NCBI RefSeq assembly: GCF_002944315.1 | Contig: NZ_CP024311.1 | Coordinates: 2,642,501 to 2,706,500 of the forward strand | DNA: 64,000 bases | Source of the DNA: Rhizobium sp. NXC24 | Lineage (GTDB): Bacteria; Pseudomonadota; Alphaproteobacteria; Rhizobiales; Rhizobiaceae | Direction of reading: 5' to 3' | Shown here: in pieces, positions 40,228 through 50,276 of the stretch | How positions within the stretch are numbered: the stretch's first letter is position 1 | Layout: each line of letters opens with the position of its first letter | The notes under the pieces: generated by a model | The model's database searches: none | What the model was told of the DNA's origin: nothing | What the model saw: only the letters and a program-made list of their open reading frames with translations | Translations under genes and position numbers: made by a program

Positions 40228-40509
40228 TTAGGCGCCGGGAGCCGTATCGACAGGCGGGAAACGGACCTTACCGTCGACAACCTCAGTTTCCGGTCGGTCG
40301 CCGCCATCGGTATATTCTTCGTGCCATTTTCCACGCTCGTCCTGCCAACTGATCTCGGCCGAATCGCCGCCGACCTGCTGCTCGGCCGCCACGATCCTGG
40401 CCGCCTCCACTGCTTCGGAATGAGTCGGAAATGCCTCGGAATAGACGTCGCCGAAACGATATGCCCATCCTCCATCATGTGGCACAATTTCGTAAGTGAC
40501 CTTGACCAT
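40228..40509 (-). CDS. DUF2188-like small protein
   Basis: The 93-residue protein begins MVKVTYEIVPHDGGWAYRFG and has SEAFPTHSEAVEAARIVAAEQ, the pattern of DUF2188, a small alpha-beta fold of unknown function often linked to stress-regulated genes. An upstream AGGAGGC (about 8 nt from the ATG) is a near-perfect ribosome binding site. The C-terminal third is polar and probably flexible. It stands alone, convergent with the LysR gene and divergent from the antiporter gene. Confidence 0.8.
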   Translation of the reverse strand: MVKVTYEIVPHDGGWAYRFGDVYSEAFPTHSEAVEAARIVAAEQQVGGDSAEISWQDERGKWHEEYTDGGDRPETEVVDGKVRFPPVDTAPGA

Positions 40510-40740
40510 TCACAGCCTCCTTCTCATCTGCCAAGACCTTCGGATCCGAGTACTACCCGGCAGGACCGCGGTCCATCTGAGACGATTTGCAAGGATGCCG
40601 CGATATTGGGTTGGGCAGACCGATCGAGATAGTATTCCATTAAACGGCGCGGACTGCAAATCTTGTCATCTCCGCGCATGCTTGATGTGCGAAATCATTG
40701 ATTTAGACTGAGAAAGTGAATCCGTGCGAAAGGTGAGGAC

Positions 40741-41838
40741 TTGGCAATATCGAGCTGGCTGAAGCAGGAAAAGTTCCTGATCATCGCGTTTGCAATCGCT
40801 GTAATCGCCTATCTCGGTGAGCATACGTTGCTAGAAATGGGGCGGATCGCATCCCTGTTGGCCGCCGTCGCATTGATTGCAACCATCGTACTTGTCTCGA
40901 TGCGCGTTGCCCACCACGCCGAGATTCTGGCGACGAAAGTCGGCGATCCTTATGGCACGATGATCCTGACGCTGTCGGCCGTCGCCGTCGAAGTGATCAT
41001 GCTGGCAATCCTGATGGGCGGCGAAAGCTCGCCGACGCTGGTGCGCGATACGATCTATTCCGCCGTCATGCTCGACATCAACGGCATCCTTGGCCTTGCG
41101 GCGCTGATCGGCGGCCTGAAGCACGGCGAGCAGCCCTATAACGACGATTCCGGCAAGACTTACGGTGTCATGATCCTAACGGCCATGGGCATTTCGATGA
41201 TCGTGCCGGAGTTCATCCCCGATGTGAAATGGCACTATTACTCCGCCTTCACCATCGTGGCGATGATCGCGCTCTACGGCCTCTTCCTGCGCATGCAGGT
41301 CGGTCAGCACAGCTATTTCTTCAGCTACAGCTATCCGCGCGCCGAGAAGAAACATGGCGCGCATGAGGATCATCATGGCGAAGATGCCACTGCGATCTCC
41401 ATCGTCACGATCCTGATCGGCGTCGTGCTGATCGGCGGGCTTGCCGAGTTCATGTCAGCCTTCATGGATGTCGGTCTAAGGGATAGCGGCGCGCCGCCCG
41501 CGATCGCGGCCATTGTGGTCGCCGCCATTTCCGCCGCCCCCGAAATCCTGACCGCACTGCGCGCGGCACTACGAAACCGCATGCAGGCGACTATCAACAT
41601 CGCCATGGGCGCCTCGCTCTCGACTGTCATCCTGACCGTGCCGGTCATGGAGGCGATCGCGCTCTATACCGGCCAGCCCTTCATCATGGCCATGTCGCCG
41701 GTACAGACCGTGATGATCATGATCACCTTGATTGCCGCCGCGATCAATCTCAACGACGGCGAGACCAATGCCATTGAAGGGATGACCCACTTCATCCTCT
41801 TCGCCACCTTCATCATGCTGACGGGATTGGGGCTTTGA
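40741..41838 (+). CDS. chaA: ChaA-type calcium/sodium:proton antiporter
   Basis: The 365-residue CaCA-family membrane protein has 11 predicted TM segments in two inverted halves. Each half carries an alpha-repeat: GDPYGTMILTLSAVAVEVIM in the first and AAISAAPEILTALRAALRNR in the second, with the acidic residues used for cation binding. A His/Glu-rich cytoplasmic loop (KHGAHEDHHGED, about residues 206-217) may sense metal. The start is TTG with AAGGTGAGG upstream; no ATG fits. It is a single gene ending just before a bidirectional terminator. Confidence 0.9.
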   Translation: MAISSWLKQEKFLIIAFAIAVIAYLGEHTLLEMGRIASLLAAVALIATIVLVSMRVAHHAEILATKVGDPYGTMILTLSAVAVEVIMLAILMGGESSPTLVRDTIYSAVMLDINGILGLAALIGGLKHGEQPYNDDSGKTYGVMILTAMGISMIVPEFIPDVKWHYYSAFTIVAMIALYGLFLRMQVGQHSYFFSYSYPRAEKKHGAHEDHHGEDATAISIVTILIGVVLIGGLAEFMSAFMDVGLRDSGAPPAIAAIVVAAISAAPEILTALRAALRNRMQATINIAMGASLSTVILTVPVMEAIALYTGQPFIMAMSPVQTVMIMITLIAAAINLNDGETNAIEGMTHFILFATFIMLTGLGL

Positions 41839-41930
41839 GCCTGATTTCAATGACTTGCACCGACAGGCGGACTCAAATTGCGAAGCGCTTGAATCAGTTG
41901 ATGAACCCGAAGCCATCGGCCTGAACGCAA

Positions 41931-41956
41931 AAAGCCCGCCATCTCTGGCGGGCTTT
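41931..41956 (-). terminator. Terminator shared by aatA and chaA
   Basis: AAAGCCCGCC (41931-41940) pairs with GGCGGGCTTT (41947-41956). On the minus strand it is followed by TTTTTGCG, ending aatA 22 bp after its stop. On the plus strand the tail is weaker (TTTCATTTG). Confidence 0.85.
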
Positions 41957-41978
41957 CATTTGACTTATCTTCGACTGC

Positions 41979-43638
<1,660 letters not shown>

Positions 43639-46041
43639 ATGTTTCTGGGTGACGAATGCACAACCGAGCGCCTTAGGGCGCACAATCTCATCTCTTCCTT
43701 CTCGATCGCAATAACAACATTGGCCGCATTGGCGGTCATGATGCTGAGTCTCATCACCACCGCACGCGCCGAAATCGCCGACCAGGCCGGCCAATCCGGC
43801 CGGCAGCTCGCCGGCCTCGTTCGCCCGAACGACGTCAACAGCGGCTCGCTGCTCTTCCCATCCAAGGAGCCTGGCTATTATGTCGAGGCACCGCGCCTGA
43901 AGACGGATGTCGAAATCGACGTCACCGGCCCGGTTTCCCGCGTCAAGGTTACGCAGCGGTTCCAGAACCCGAGCAAGGGCTGGGTCGAAGGCACCTATGT
44001 TTTCCCGCTGCCGGACAATGCAGCCGTCGACACGCTGCGCATGCAGATCGGCGACCGCTTCATCGAAGGCCAGATCAAGCCGCGCCAGGAGGCCCGGCAG
44101 ATTTATGAGGATGCCAAAGCCCAGGGCAAGAAGACGGCCCTGCTCGAACAGCAGCGGCCGAACATCTTCACCAATCAGGTTGCCAATATCGGCCCCGGCG
44201 AAACCGTCGTCATGCAGATCGAGTACCAACAGAGCGTCCATCAGTCGTCCGGCGAATTCTCGCTGCGCTTCCCGATGGTCGTCGCGCCGCGCTATAACCC
44301 GCAGCCGATCGTTCAGAGCGTCGAGTTCAACAATGGCACCGGCTTTGCCGTGCCGCAGGACCCGGTGCCGAACAGAGAGAAGATCGAAGCTCCAGTTCTC
44401 GATCCGCGTGAAAATGCCAAGATCAATCCGGTATCGCTGACCGTCAACCTCAAGGCCGGCTTCCCGCTCGGCGAGGTAAAGTCCGCCTTCCACGAGATCA
44501 ATATCACTGAGAACGGCGAACAGAACCGTGCGATTTCGCTGAAAGGCGACTCCGTGCCTGCCGATCGCGATTTCGAGCTGAGCTGGAAGGCGGCTCCAGG
44601 CAAGACGCCGAGCGCCGGCCTCTTCCGGGAAATGAAGGACGGCAAGACCTATCTGCTCGCCTTCGTCACGCCCCCGACGGCACCGGATGCGACGACGGAG
44701 CAGCCGAAACGCGAGATAGTCTTCGTCATCGACAATTCAGGCTCCATGTCCGGCCAGTCGATCGAACAAGCCCGCGCCAGCCTGGCGCTTGCGATCTCCA
44801 AGCTGCAACCCGGCGACCGCTTCAATGTCATCCGCTTCGACGATACGATGACCGACTATTTCCACGGTCTCGTCGCCGCCATACCGGATAACCGGGAAAA
44901 GGCGATCGCCTATGTCGATGGCCTGACCGCCGCTGGTGGCACGGAAATGCTCCCGGCCCTGTCGGATGCACTCCGCAATCAGGGACCGATCGCCAATGGC
45001 GCGCTCCGCCAGGTCGTCTTTCTGACCGATGGCGCGATCGGCAACGAGCAGCAACTCTTTCAGGAGATCAGCCAGAACCGCGCCGAAGCCCGCGTCTTCA
45101 CCGTCGGCATCGGCTCCGCACCGAACACCTACTTCATGACCAAGGCCGCCGAAGTCGGTCGCGGCACCTATACCGCAATCGGTTCGCAGGATCAGGTGGC
45201 CGAGCGCATGGGCGCATTGTTCACCAAGCTCGAAAATCCGGCGATGACCGACATTGCTGCCAGCTTCGACAATGCCAAGGCTGACGATATCACACCCAAT
45301 CCGATGCCCGACCTCTATACCGGTGAACCGGTGGTGCTGACAGCCGAGCTCTCCGACGCACAGCCGAACGGCAAGCTGCAGATATCAGGCAAGACCGGCG
45401 CCCAGCCCTGGCGCGTCGAAATGGACATCGCCAATGCCGCCGAAGGCAAAGGCATTTCGCAGCTTTGGGCGCGCCGCAAGATCGACGATATCGAGGCTCG
45501 CGCCTATGAGATTCAGGATCAAGGAGCGCTGGACAAGCAGGTCGAAGCGGTGGCACTCGCCCACCACCTCGTCTCACGCGTCACCAGCTTGGTCGCCGTC
45601 GACGTCACGCCCTCCCGCCCCACCGACCAGCCGCTTGGTTCCGCCAAGCTGCCGCTCAACTTGCCCGCCGGCTGGGATTTCGACAAGGTCTTCGGCGAAG
45701 GCGAAGCTCCGGTCACTGCGCCCAGCGGCGAACGCAAGGCCTCGGTCGAGCCGATCGGCACGACCGATGAACAGGCTGAAGCAGATCAGGCCGATATTAA
45801 CGGCGCCATGCTTCCCAAGAACGGCTCAGCAAGGCGACAGTCCGCGCTGGCAAGCCAGATTGCCGCCGCGCCGACACCCGCAACCGCCGGCATGATCGCC
45901 CGCCAGGCCACATCGAGTGTCAACCTGCCGCAAACTGCGACACCGGCCGAGCGGAACATCCTGATCGGCCTGACCTTACTTGTTTTCGCGGCGATCGCGG
46001 CGGGGCTGATGCTGCTGCGCCGCCGAGTCTTTGGATGGTGA
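43639..46041 (+). CDS. VIT and von Willebrand A domain protein, class-GN sortase substrate
   Basis: The 800 residues (ATG at 43639, AGGGGG upstream) have a hydrophobic segment at about 19-43 as signal/anchor. A VIT domain (about 80-215, EGTYVFPLPDNAAVDTLRMQ) follows, then a VWA domain from about 358 with the MIDAS motif DNSGSMSG (Asp365). The C terminus holds the sorting signal LPQTA (763-767), a hydrophobic helix (ILIGLTLLVFAAIAAGLMLL) and RRRVFGW. This is the architecture of the marine proteobacterial sortase-target family. The adjacent sortase gene confirms the pairing. The last motif position is Ala instead of Gly. It is probably displayed at the envelope, with metal-dependent adhesion via MIDAS. 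Confidence 0.92.
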   Translation: MFLGDECTTERLRAHNLISSFSIAITTLAALAVMMLSLITTARAEIADQAGQSGRQLAGLVRPNDVNSGSLLFPSKEPGYYVEAPRLKTDVEIDVTGPVSRVKVTQRFQNPSKGWVEGTYVFPLPDNAAVDTLRMQIGDRFIEGQIKPRQEARQIYEDAKAQGKKTALLEQQRPNIFTNQVANIGPGETVVMQIEYQQSVHQSSGEFSLRFPMVVAPRYNPQPIVQSVEFNNGTGFAVPQDPVPNREKIEAPVLDPRENAKINPVSLTVNLKAGFPLGEVKSAFHEINITENGEQNRAISLKGDSVPADRDFELSWKAAPGKTPSAGLFREMKDGKTYLLAFVTPPTAPDATTEQPKREIVFVIDNSGSMSGQSIEQARASLALAISKLQPGDRFNVIRFDDTMTDYFHGLVAAIPDNREKAIAYVDGLTAAGGTEMLPALSDALRNQGPIANGALRQVVFLTDGAIGNEQQLFQEISQNRAEARVFTVGIGSAPNTYFMTKAAEVGRGTYTAIGSQDQVAERMGALFTKLENPAMTDIAASFDNAKADDITPNPMPDLYTGEPVVLTAELSDAQPNGKLQISGKTGAQPWRVEMDIANAAEGKGISQLWARRKIDDIEARAYEIQDQGALDKQVEAVALAHHLVSRVTSLVAVDVTPSRPTDQPLGSAKLPLNLPAGWDFDKVFGEGEAPVTAPSGERKASVEPIGTTDEQAEADQADINGAMLPKNGSARRQSALASQIAAAPTPATAGMIARQATSSVNLPQTATPAERNILIGLTLLVFAAIAAGLMLLRRRVFGW

Positions 46042-46045
46042 TGTG

Positions 46046-46720
46046 ATGGGAGGGGAAAGCACTGCATTTTCCCCTTCTTCTCCCCTCGGGAAGAAGGCAT
46101 TTACACGCCTCGAAAAGCTCGCCCTCGCCTGCATCGCCGCCCTTGCCGTGACAGGCCTGACCTTCCTCGGCAACGGCCTCTATATGAAAGCCAAGGCCGA
46201 GCTTGCGCAGATCCTGCTGAAACGCGCCTTCGCCGCCGAGCCTCGTGGCGAGGATGCAAAGCCGTGGCCCTGGGCGGATTTCACCACCGAGGCCGAGGTC
46301 CGCGCACCCCGGATCGGTGCGGAAGCGATCGTGCTTGCCGGCGCCAGCGGCCAAGCGCTGGCTTTCGGGCCTGGATGGCTGACGAATACGCCACAGCCGG
46401 GCGAAGAAGGCACCGCCGTCATTGCCGCCCATCGCGATACACATTTCCGCTGGCTGCAGGATATCAAACCGGGCGATCTGATCGAAGTCACCCGCCGCGA
46501 CGGTAGGATACTCACCTTCCGGGCCGGTCAGGGCCGTGTCGCACCATGGGACCGGAACGGCATCGATCCCGCCACGCCCGGTCGTCACCTGGCACTCGCC
46601 ACCTGCTGGCCATTCGGCGCCGTCACGCGCGGGCCGCTGCGTTATATCCTTGATGCCGAGTTAGTGGACACCGCCAAACAAACGGCTTTACTGGACACAA
46701 AGACGTTACCCTCGCCGTAA
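46046..46720 (+). CDS. Class-GN sortase
   Basis: This is a Gram-negative sortase of 224 residues, 4 bp after the VIT/VWA stop. An N-terminal TM helix (about 25-45, LALACIAALAVTGLTFLGNG) is followed by a sortase beta-barrel. Catalytic residues are His129 (AVIAAHRDTHF), Cys187 (LALATCWPF) and Arg195 (AVTRGPLRYI). APRIGAEAIVLAGASGQAL and GEEGTAVIAAHRD match the TIGR03784-type family. The enzyme should cleave the neighbouring protein in its LPQTA motif and transfer it to an unknown envelope acceptor. The first codons overlap two DNA hairpins. A TTG at 46031 is an alternative start. Confidence 0.92.
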   Translation: MGGESTAFSPSSPLGKKAFTRLEKLALACIAALAVTGLTFLGNGLYMKAKAELAQILLKRAFAAEPRGEDAKPWPWADFTTEAEVRAPRIGAEAIVLAGASGQALAFGPGWLTNTPQPGEEGTAVIAAHRDTHFRWLQDIKPGDLIEVTRRDGRILTFRAGQGRVAPWDRNGIDPATPGRHLALATCWPFGAVTRGPLRYILDAELVDTAKQTALLDTKTLPSP

Positions 46721-46786
46721 CGCGCCTTGAACAGCAATCCGCTCGTCCCACGTTGCATAAACAGTTCATCGAAGGGAGGAGACGGA

Positions 46787-47935
46787 TTGAAGCGCCTTCA
46801 CAGAACGGGATATTGCACTGTCCTTGCGGCTTCCGCGCTGCTGATGGCGAACGCCGCCCTTGCCGATCCGGTCAAGACGATCGGCACGCAGAAGGTCAAG
46901 GTGAAGATCGAGACGATCGCGAGCGGCCTCGACCATCCTTGGGCCGTCGAAGTGCTGCCGGATGGCGCCTACCTCGTGACGGAGCGACCGGGCCGGATGC
47001 GCGTCATCCGTGATGGCCAGACGTCGGCTCCGATCGCCGGTGTGCCGGATGTCTATGCCCGCGGCCAAGGCGGCTTGCTTGACGTCGCCCTCGATCCAAA
47101 ATTCGCCGGCAACCGTACCATCTATTTCACCGCTTCCATCGCCGCCGGTGGCGGCAGCGGCACGGCAGTCTTCCGCGCGGTCTTATCGCCGGACGAACGG
47201 CGCCTGACCGACGTGAAACGCATTTTCGTGATGAACAAGATGTCGCGCGGCAGCATCCAATATGGCTCGCGTATTGCGGTCGCTAAGGATGGCAGCCTGT
47301 TCGTCAGCCTCGGCGACCGCGGTGAACAGGACCGAGCCCAGGATTTCCAAGACGATGCCGGTTCGATCATCCATATCGGGACTGACGGCAGCATTCCCGC
47401 CGACAATCCGTTCAAGGATGGCGCAAAGGCCCTGCCGGAAATCTGGTCCAAGGGGCATCGCAATCCCGAAGGCATTACCTTCGACGCTGCTGACGGCAAG
47501 CTCTATACGGCTGAACACGGCGCCAGAGGCGGCGATGAAATCAACACACCGGAGGCGGGCAAGAATTATGGCTGGCCGGTCATCTCCTATGGACGCAACT
47601 ATACCGGCACCAAGATCGGCGTCGGTACGGCAAAGAAAGGCATGGAACAGCCGCTTTTCTATTGGGACCCGTCGATCGCGCCCGGCGCCATCGCCGTTTA
47701 CCGCGGCAAAATGTTCCCGGAATGGAAAGGCGATTTCCTCGTCGCCGCGCTGAAATTCGAGCTGTTATCGCGCCTCGATCGCAACGATAGCGGCAAGGTG
47801 ACCGAACGCGAGCGCATGTTCGATGGAGAATTCGGTCGGTTGCGCGATGTCGTGGTCGCGCCGGACGGAGCGCTGTTGCTCACGACGGACGAAGACGATG
47901 GCGCGTTGCTGCGTGTTTCCAGGGCCGCGGAATAA
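46787..47935 (+). CDS. Secreted PQQ-dependent aldose sugar dehydrogenase-like protein
   Basis: The 382-residue soluble beta-propeller starts at a TTG (46787) with GGAGGAG 5 nt upstream. The frame back to 46727 lacks a signal. The signal peptide is KRLHRTGYCTVLAASALLMANAALA. The glucose/sorbosone dehydrogenase fold shows LDHPWAVEVLPDGAYLVTER, RGQGGLLDVALDPKFAGNRT, the catalytic-region SLGDRGEQDRAQD, SKGHRNPEGITFDAADGKLY, TAEHGARGGDEIN and NYGWPVISYG. Members (YliI/Asd type) oxidise aldoses with PQQ in the periplasm. Rhizobia often depend on external or endogenous PQQ. It follows the sortase gene by 66 bp; co-regulation is possible but not shown. Confidence 0.92.
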   Translation: MKRLHRTGYCTVLAASALLMANAALADPVKTIGTQKVKVKIETIASGLDHPWAVEVLPDGAYLVTERPGRMRVIRDGQTSAPIAGVPDVYARGQGGLLDVALDPKFAGNRTIYFTASIAAGGGSGTAVFRAVLSPDERRLTDVKRIFVMNKMSRGSIQYGSRIAVAKDGSLFVSLGDRGEQDRAQDFQDDAGSIIHIGTDGSIPADNPFKDGAKALPEIWSKGHRNPEGITFDAADGKLYTAEHGARGGDEINTPEAGKNYGWPVISYGRNYTGTKIGVGTAKKGMEQPLFYWDPSIAPGAIAVYRGKMFPEWKGDFLVAALKFELLSRLDRNDSGKVTERERMFDGEFGRLRDVVVAPDGALLLTTDEDDGALLRVSRAAE

Positions 47936-48029
47936 TGCAGGCCGCCGCTAATGGCCTTCGCGCTTGCCCTGAGGAAAAGCAACTGCTAACGGTCGGTCTC
48001 CCCTTTCCTCCCCCTCCCGTAGGATGCAG

Positions 48030-48920
48030 ATGACTCGCATACAGGCGAATTTGGTGTTGTTGTTGGCTGCCGCCATCTGGGGCGGCGGCTTCGTCGCGCA
48101 GTCGACGGCGATGAAAGCCATCGGGCCGTTCTGGTTCATCGGCCTGCGCTTCGCCGTTGCCACCATCGTTGTCCTGCCCTTTGTCTGGATGGAAAACCGC
48201 AAGGCCAAAAAACCGCTGACGCGCCGGAACTGGCTTTCCTTCTTCCTCATCGGCGTTGCGCTCTTCGGCGGAGCGGCAACGCAGCAGATCGGGCTTTTGA
48301 CGACGACCGTCACCAATTCCAGCTTCATCACCGGCCTCTACGTCGTTTTCGTGCCGCTGATCGCCGTCGTCTTCCTGCGCCGGCCGCCGCATTGGATCGT
48401 CTGGCCGGCGGCGCTGACAGCGCTCGGCGGGATATATCTGTTGTCCGGCGGCTCCTTTTCACGGCTGACGGTCGGCGATTTCCTGACCGTCATCTGCGCC
48501 CTCTTCTGGGCAGCGCAGATCACCCTCGCCGGCTCCTCCGTCAGCGAAACCGGCCGCCCGCTCGGAATCTCCGCCATGCAATTTGCGGTTACCGCGATCG
48601 CAGCCCTTGCGGTCGCCGTGATTGCCGAGCCGATCAGCTTCGCCGCCATCCAAGCAGCACTGGGCGAAATCCTCTATGTCGGCATCTTCTCGTCCGGTCT
48701 TGCCTTCGTGCTTCAGGTTATCGGCCAGCGTTATACAACCGCGCCCCAGGCTGCGATCTTCCTCTCCTCCGAGGCTCTGTTCGGCGCCTCGCTGGGCAGC
48801 CTGCTGCTCGGTGAAACCATGGGCCCCCCGGGCTATGCCGGCTGCACCCTGATGTTCATCGCCATGCTTGCGGTGGAGTTGGTGCCGGAACTCGTCCGGC
48901 GGCGTAGCATCGCAGCGTGA
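48030..48920 (+). CDS. EamA/DMT-family transporter
   Basis: The 296-residue membrane protein has ten predicted TM helices in two EamA repeats: LVLLLAAAIWGGGFVAQSTA opens repeat one, and TVICALFWAAQITLAGSSVS opens repeat two. The ATG at 48030 has AGGA 5 nt upstream; an ATG two codons earlier is too close to the SD. GLTFFxxxVPLIA-type helices end each repeat (TGLYVVFVPLIAVVFLRRPP, AAIFLSSEALFGASLGSLLL). The family exports metabolites or amino acids; no substrate can be assigned. It is a single gene, with no clear terminator downstream. Confidence 0.9.
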   Translation: MTRIQANLVLLLAAAIWGGGFVAQSTAMKAIGPFWFIGLRFAVATIVVLPFVWMENRKAKKPLTRRNWLSFFLIGVALFGGAATQQIGLLTTTVTNSSFITGLYVVFVPLIAVVFLRRPPHWIVWPAALTALGGIYLLSGGSFSRLTVGDFLTVICALFWAAQITLAGSSVSETGRPLGISAMQFAVTAIAALAVAVIAEPISFAAIQAALGEILYVGIFSSGLAFVLQVIGQRYTTAPQAAIFLSSEALFGASLGSLLLGETMGPPGYAGCTLMFIAMLAVELVPELVRRRSIAA

Positions 48921-49419
48921 AAATTGTTGAAAATACGCGTTATGGCTGTTCTACGCCGGCCTTAATGAATTTTTTTCGAATGATCCGAAAGATGGATTTT
49001 GGCTATATCATTTGGGAAAATTTCGCCAAAATTATATCGCAAACGATACAAAAACCTTAGAAACTAGTTGTCGGCGTGGGAAAATTTGCGATTCGCGCTA
49101 ACACACTTGCATTACGGCAGTGTGCTCTCCGGAACACGTTAAAAAACTTTTGCTTGCCAATTCCCGATAAACACAGCACTCTCAGCGCTGTTCGGGCATT
49201 TTTAGAGCATGGGAAGTCCTTAATAAAGTTGCGCGCCGGAAACGCTAAATTATTCCGGTCAGCTTGGTTGAGAAACGATGCGCGAATTCGCTTCGAAACC
49301 ACGCCGAGGTATAGGGGACCTTTTCCTTCAAATTGCGAGAACTGCCTGCAAGCGCCCGCAAGGGCAATACAGCAATGCTGCCCGTGTGGATGGTGGGCAG
49401 AGAGAAAAGGACCTGAGGC
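48921..49419. other. 499-bp AT-rich region upstream of the cold-shock gene
   Basis: GC content drops sharply between about 48945 and 49260. It contains TATCG (49035-49039)/CGATA (49044-49048) and several A/T runs. No coding frame is credible. It probably holds the cold-shock promoter and a long 5' leader, a usual feature of cspA-type genes in which the leader folds by temperature. The exact promoter is not resolved. Confidence 0.4.
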
Positions 49420-49635
49420 ATGGCCGAGACTGGCACTGTAAAGTTTTTCAATACCGATAAGGGCTTCGGTTTCATTAAACCGGACAAGGGTGGCGCGGAC
49501 ATCTTTGTGCACATTTCCGCAGTACAGGCTTCTGGTCTGGCAGGACTGTCAGAAAACCAGAAGGTAAGCTTCGACACGGAACCGGATCGCCGCGGCAAGG
49601 GACCGAAGGCTGTCAATCTTCAGATTGCCGGCTGA
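49420..49635 (+). CDS. cspA: Cold-shock domain protein
   Basis: The 71-residue OB-fold protein carries RNP1 (KGFGFIKPD) and RNP2 (DIFVHISAV), preceded by MAETGTVKFFNTD. It binds single-stranded RNA/DNA and melts secondary structure; whether it is cold-induced cannot be told from the coding part. The ATG follows CTGAGGC, with AAAGGA a little further upstream. The long AT-rich upstream region and a close terminator mark it as a monocistronic gene. Rhizobia have several paralogues, so the letter is nominal. Confidence 0.95.
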   Translation: MAETGTVKFFNTDKGFGFIKPDKGGADIFVHISAVQASGLAGLSENQKVSFDTEPDRRGKGPKAVNLQIAG

Positions 49636-49663
49636 GAGCGCCTTACGGCTGTCATTCGAGTTG

Positions 49664-49690
49664 AAGCCCGGCAGTGATGCCGGGTTTTAT
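49664..49690 (+). terminator. Intrinsic terminator of the cold-shock gene
   Basis: CCCGGC (49667-49672)/GCCGGG (49679-49684), extended by A-T and G-T pairs, ends in TTTTATC. It lies 28 bp after the stop. Confidence 0.85.
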
Positions 49691-49781
49691 CATTCAGTCT
49701 GCATTCAGCTTGCCGTGTCTAGTGTGTCCTCCATAAAGATTGGGAACTACGGTCTTCCGGTTCCCCTTAGAGGACAGACTC

Positions 49782-50213
49782 ATGAACATGCTCGGCAAAT
49801 CCCTCCTTATGTCCGCCATGGCTGCAGCCCTGACGCTGACATCCATGTCTACCGCTTCGGCCGATGACCGTTGGCATCATCACAACGGGGAAGGTTGGGC
49901 AATTGGCGCGGCAGGCCTCGCCACCGGCCTCATCGTCGGCTCCGCAATTGCCAGCCAACCACGTTATGTCGAACCTGATCCGGTCTACGTCGATCCCGAC
50001 TATGCGGCGCCCGCGCCTTATTACTATCGCGCGCCACCGCGCCGCGTCTATGTCGAGCGTGATGTCGGCTATTACGCACCGCAGCCCGTCGGCCTGCGCC
50101 CCTGGTCGTCCCAATGGATGCGTTATTGCTACGACCGCTACAGCAGCTTCGACGGCCGCAGCGGTACCTATCTCGGCTATGACGGCATGCGCCATTTCTG
50201 CACAGCCAATTAA
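49782..50213 (+). CDS. BA14K-family exported protein
   Basis: The 143 residues start MNMLGKSLLMSAMAAALTLT with AGAGGA upstream, giving a signal peptide that ends near AMASA-type TASADD. A glycine-rich hydrophobic stretch (IGAAGLATGLIVGSAIA, about 43-59) precedes a Tyr/Pro-rich region with several YYRAPP-like units. The conserved C-terminal BA14K segment is WMRYCYDRYSSFDGRSGTYL followed by HFC. Brucella BA14K is a lectin-like immunoreactive antigen required for smooth LPS, so an envelope role is plausible. It is monocistronic. Confidence 0.92.
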   Translation: MNMLGKSLLMSAMAAALTLTSMSTASADDRWHHHNGEGWAIGAAGLATGLIVGSAIASQPRYVEPDPVYVDPDYAAPAPYYYRAPPRRVYVERDVGYYAPQPVGLRPWSSQWMRYCYDRYSSFDGRSGTYLGYDGMRHFCTAN

Positions 50214-50241
50214 TCCCTGTGCAAGCTGATGTCTCGAAAGG

Positions 50242-50270
50242 AAGCGCCGCCATCGAGCGGCGCTTTTGTT
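50242..50270 (+). terminator. Intrinsic terminator of the BA14K gene
   Basis: AAGCGCCGC (50242-50250) pairs with GCGGCGCTT (50257-50265), then TTGTTTTGG. It may partly serve the convergent hydrolase gene too. Confidence 0.9.
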
Positions 50271-50276
50271 TTGGCG

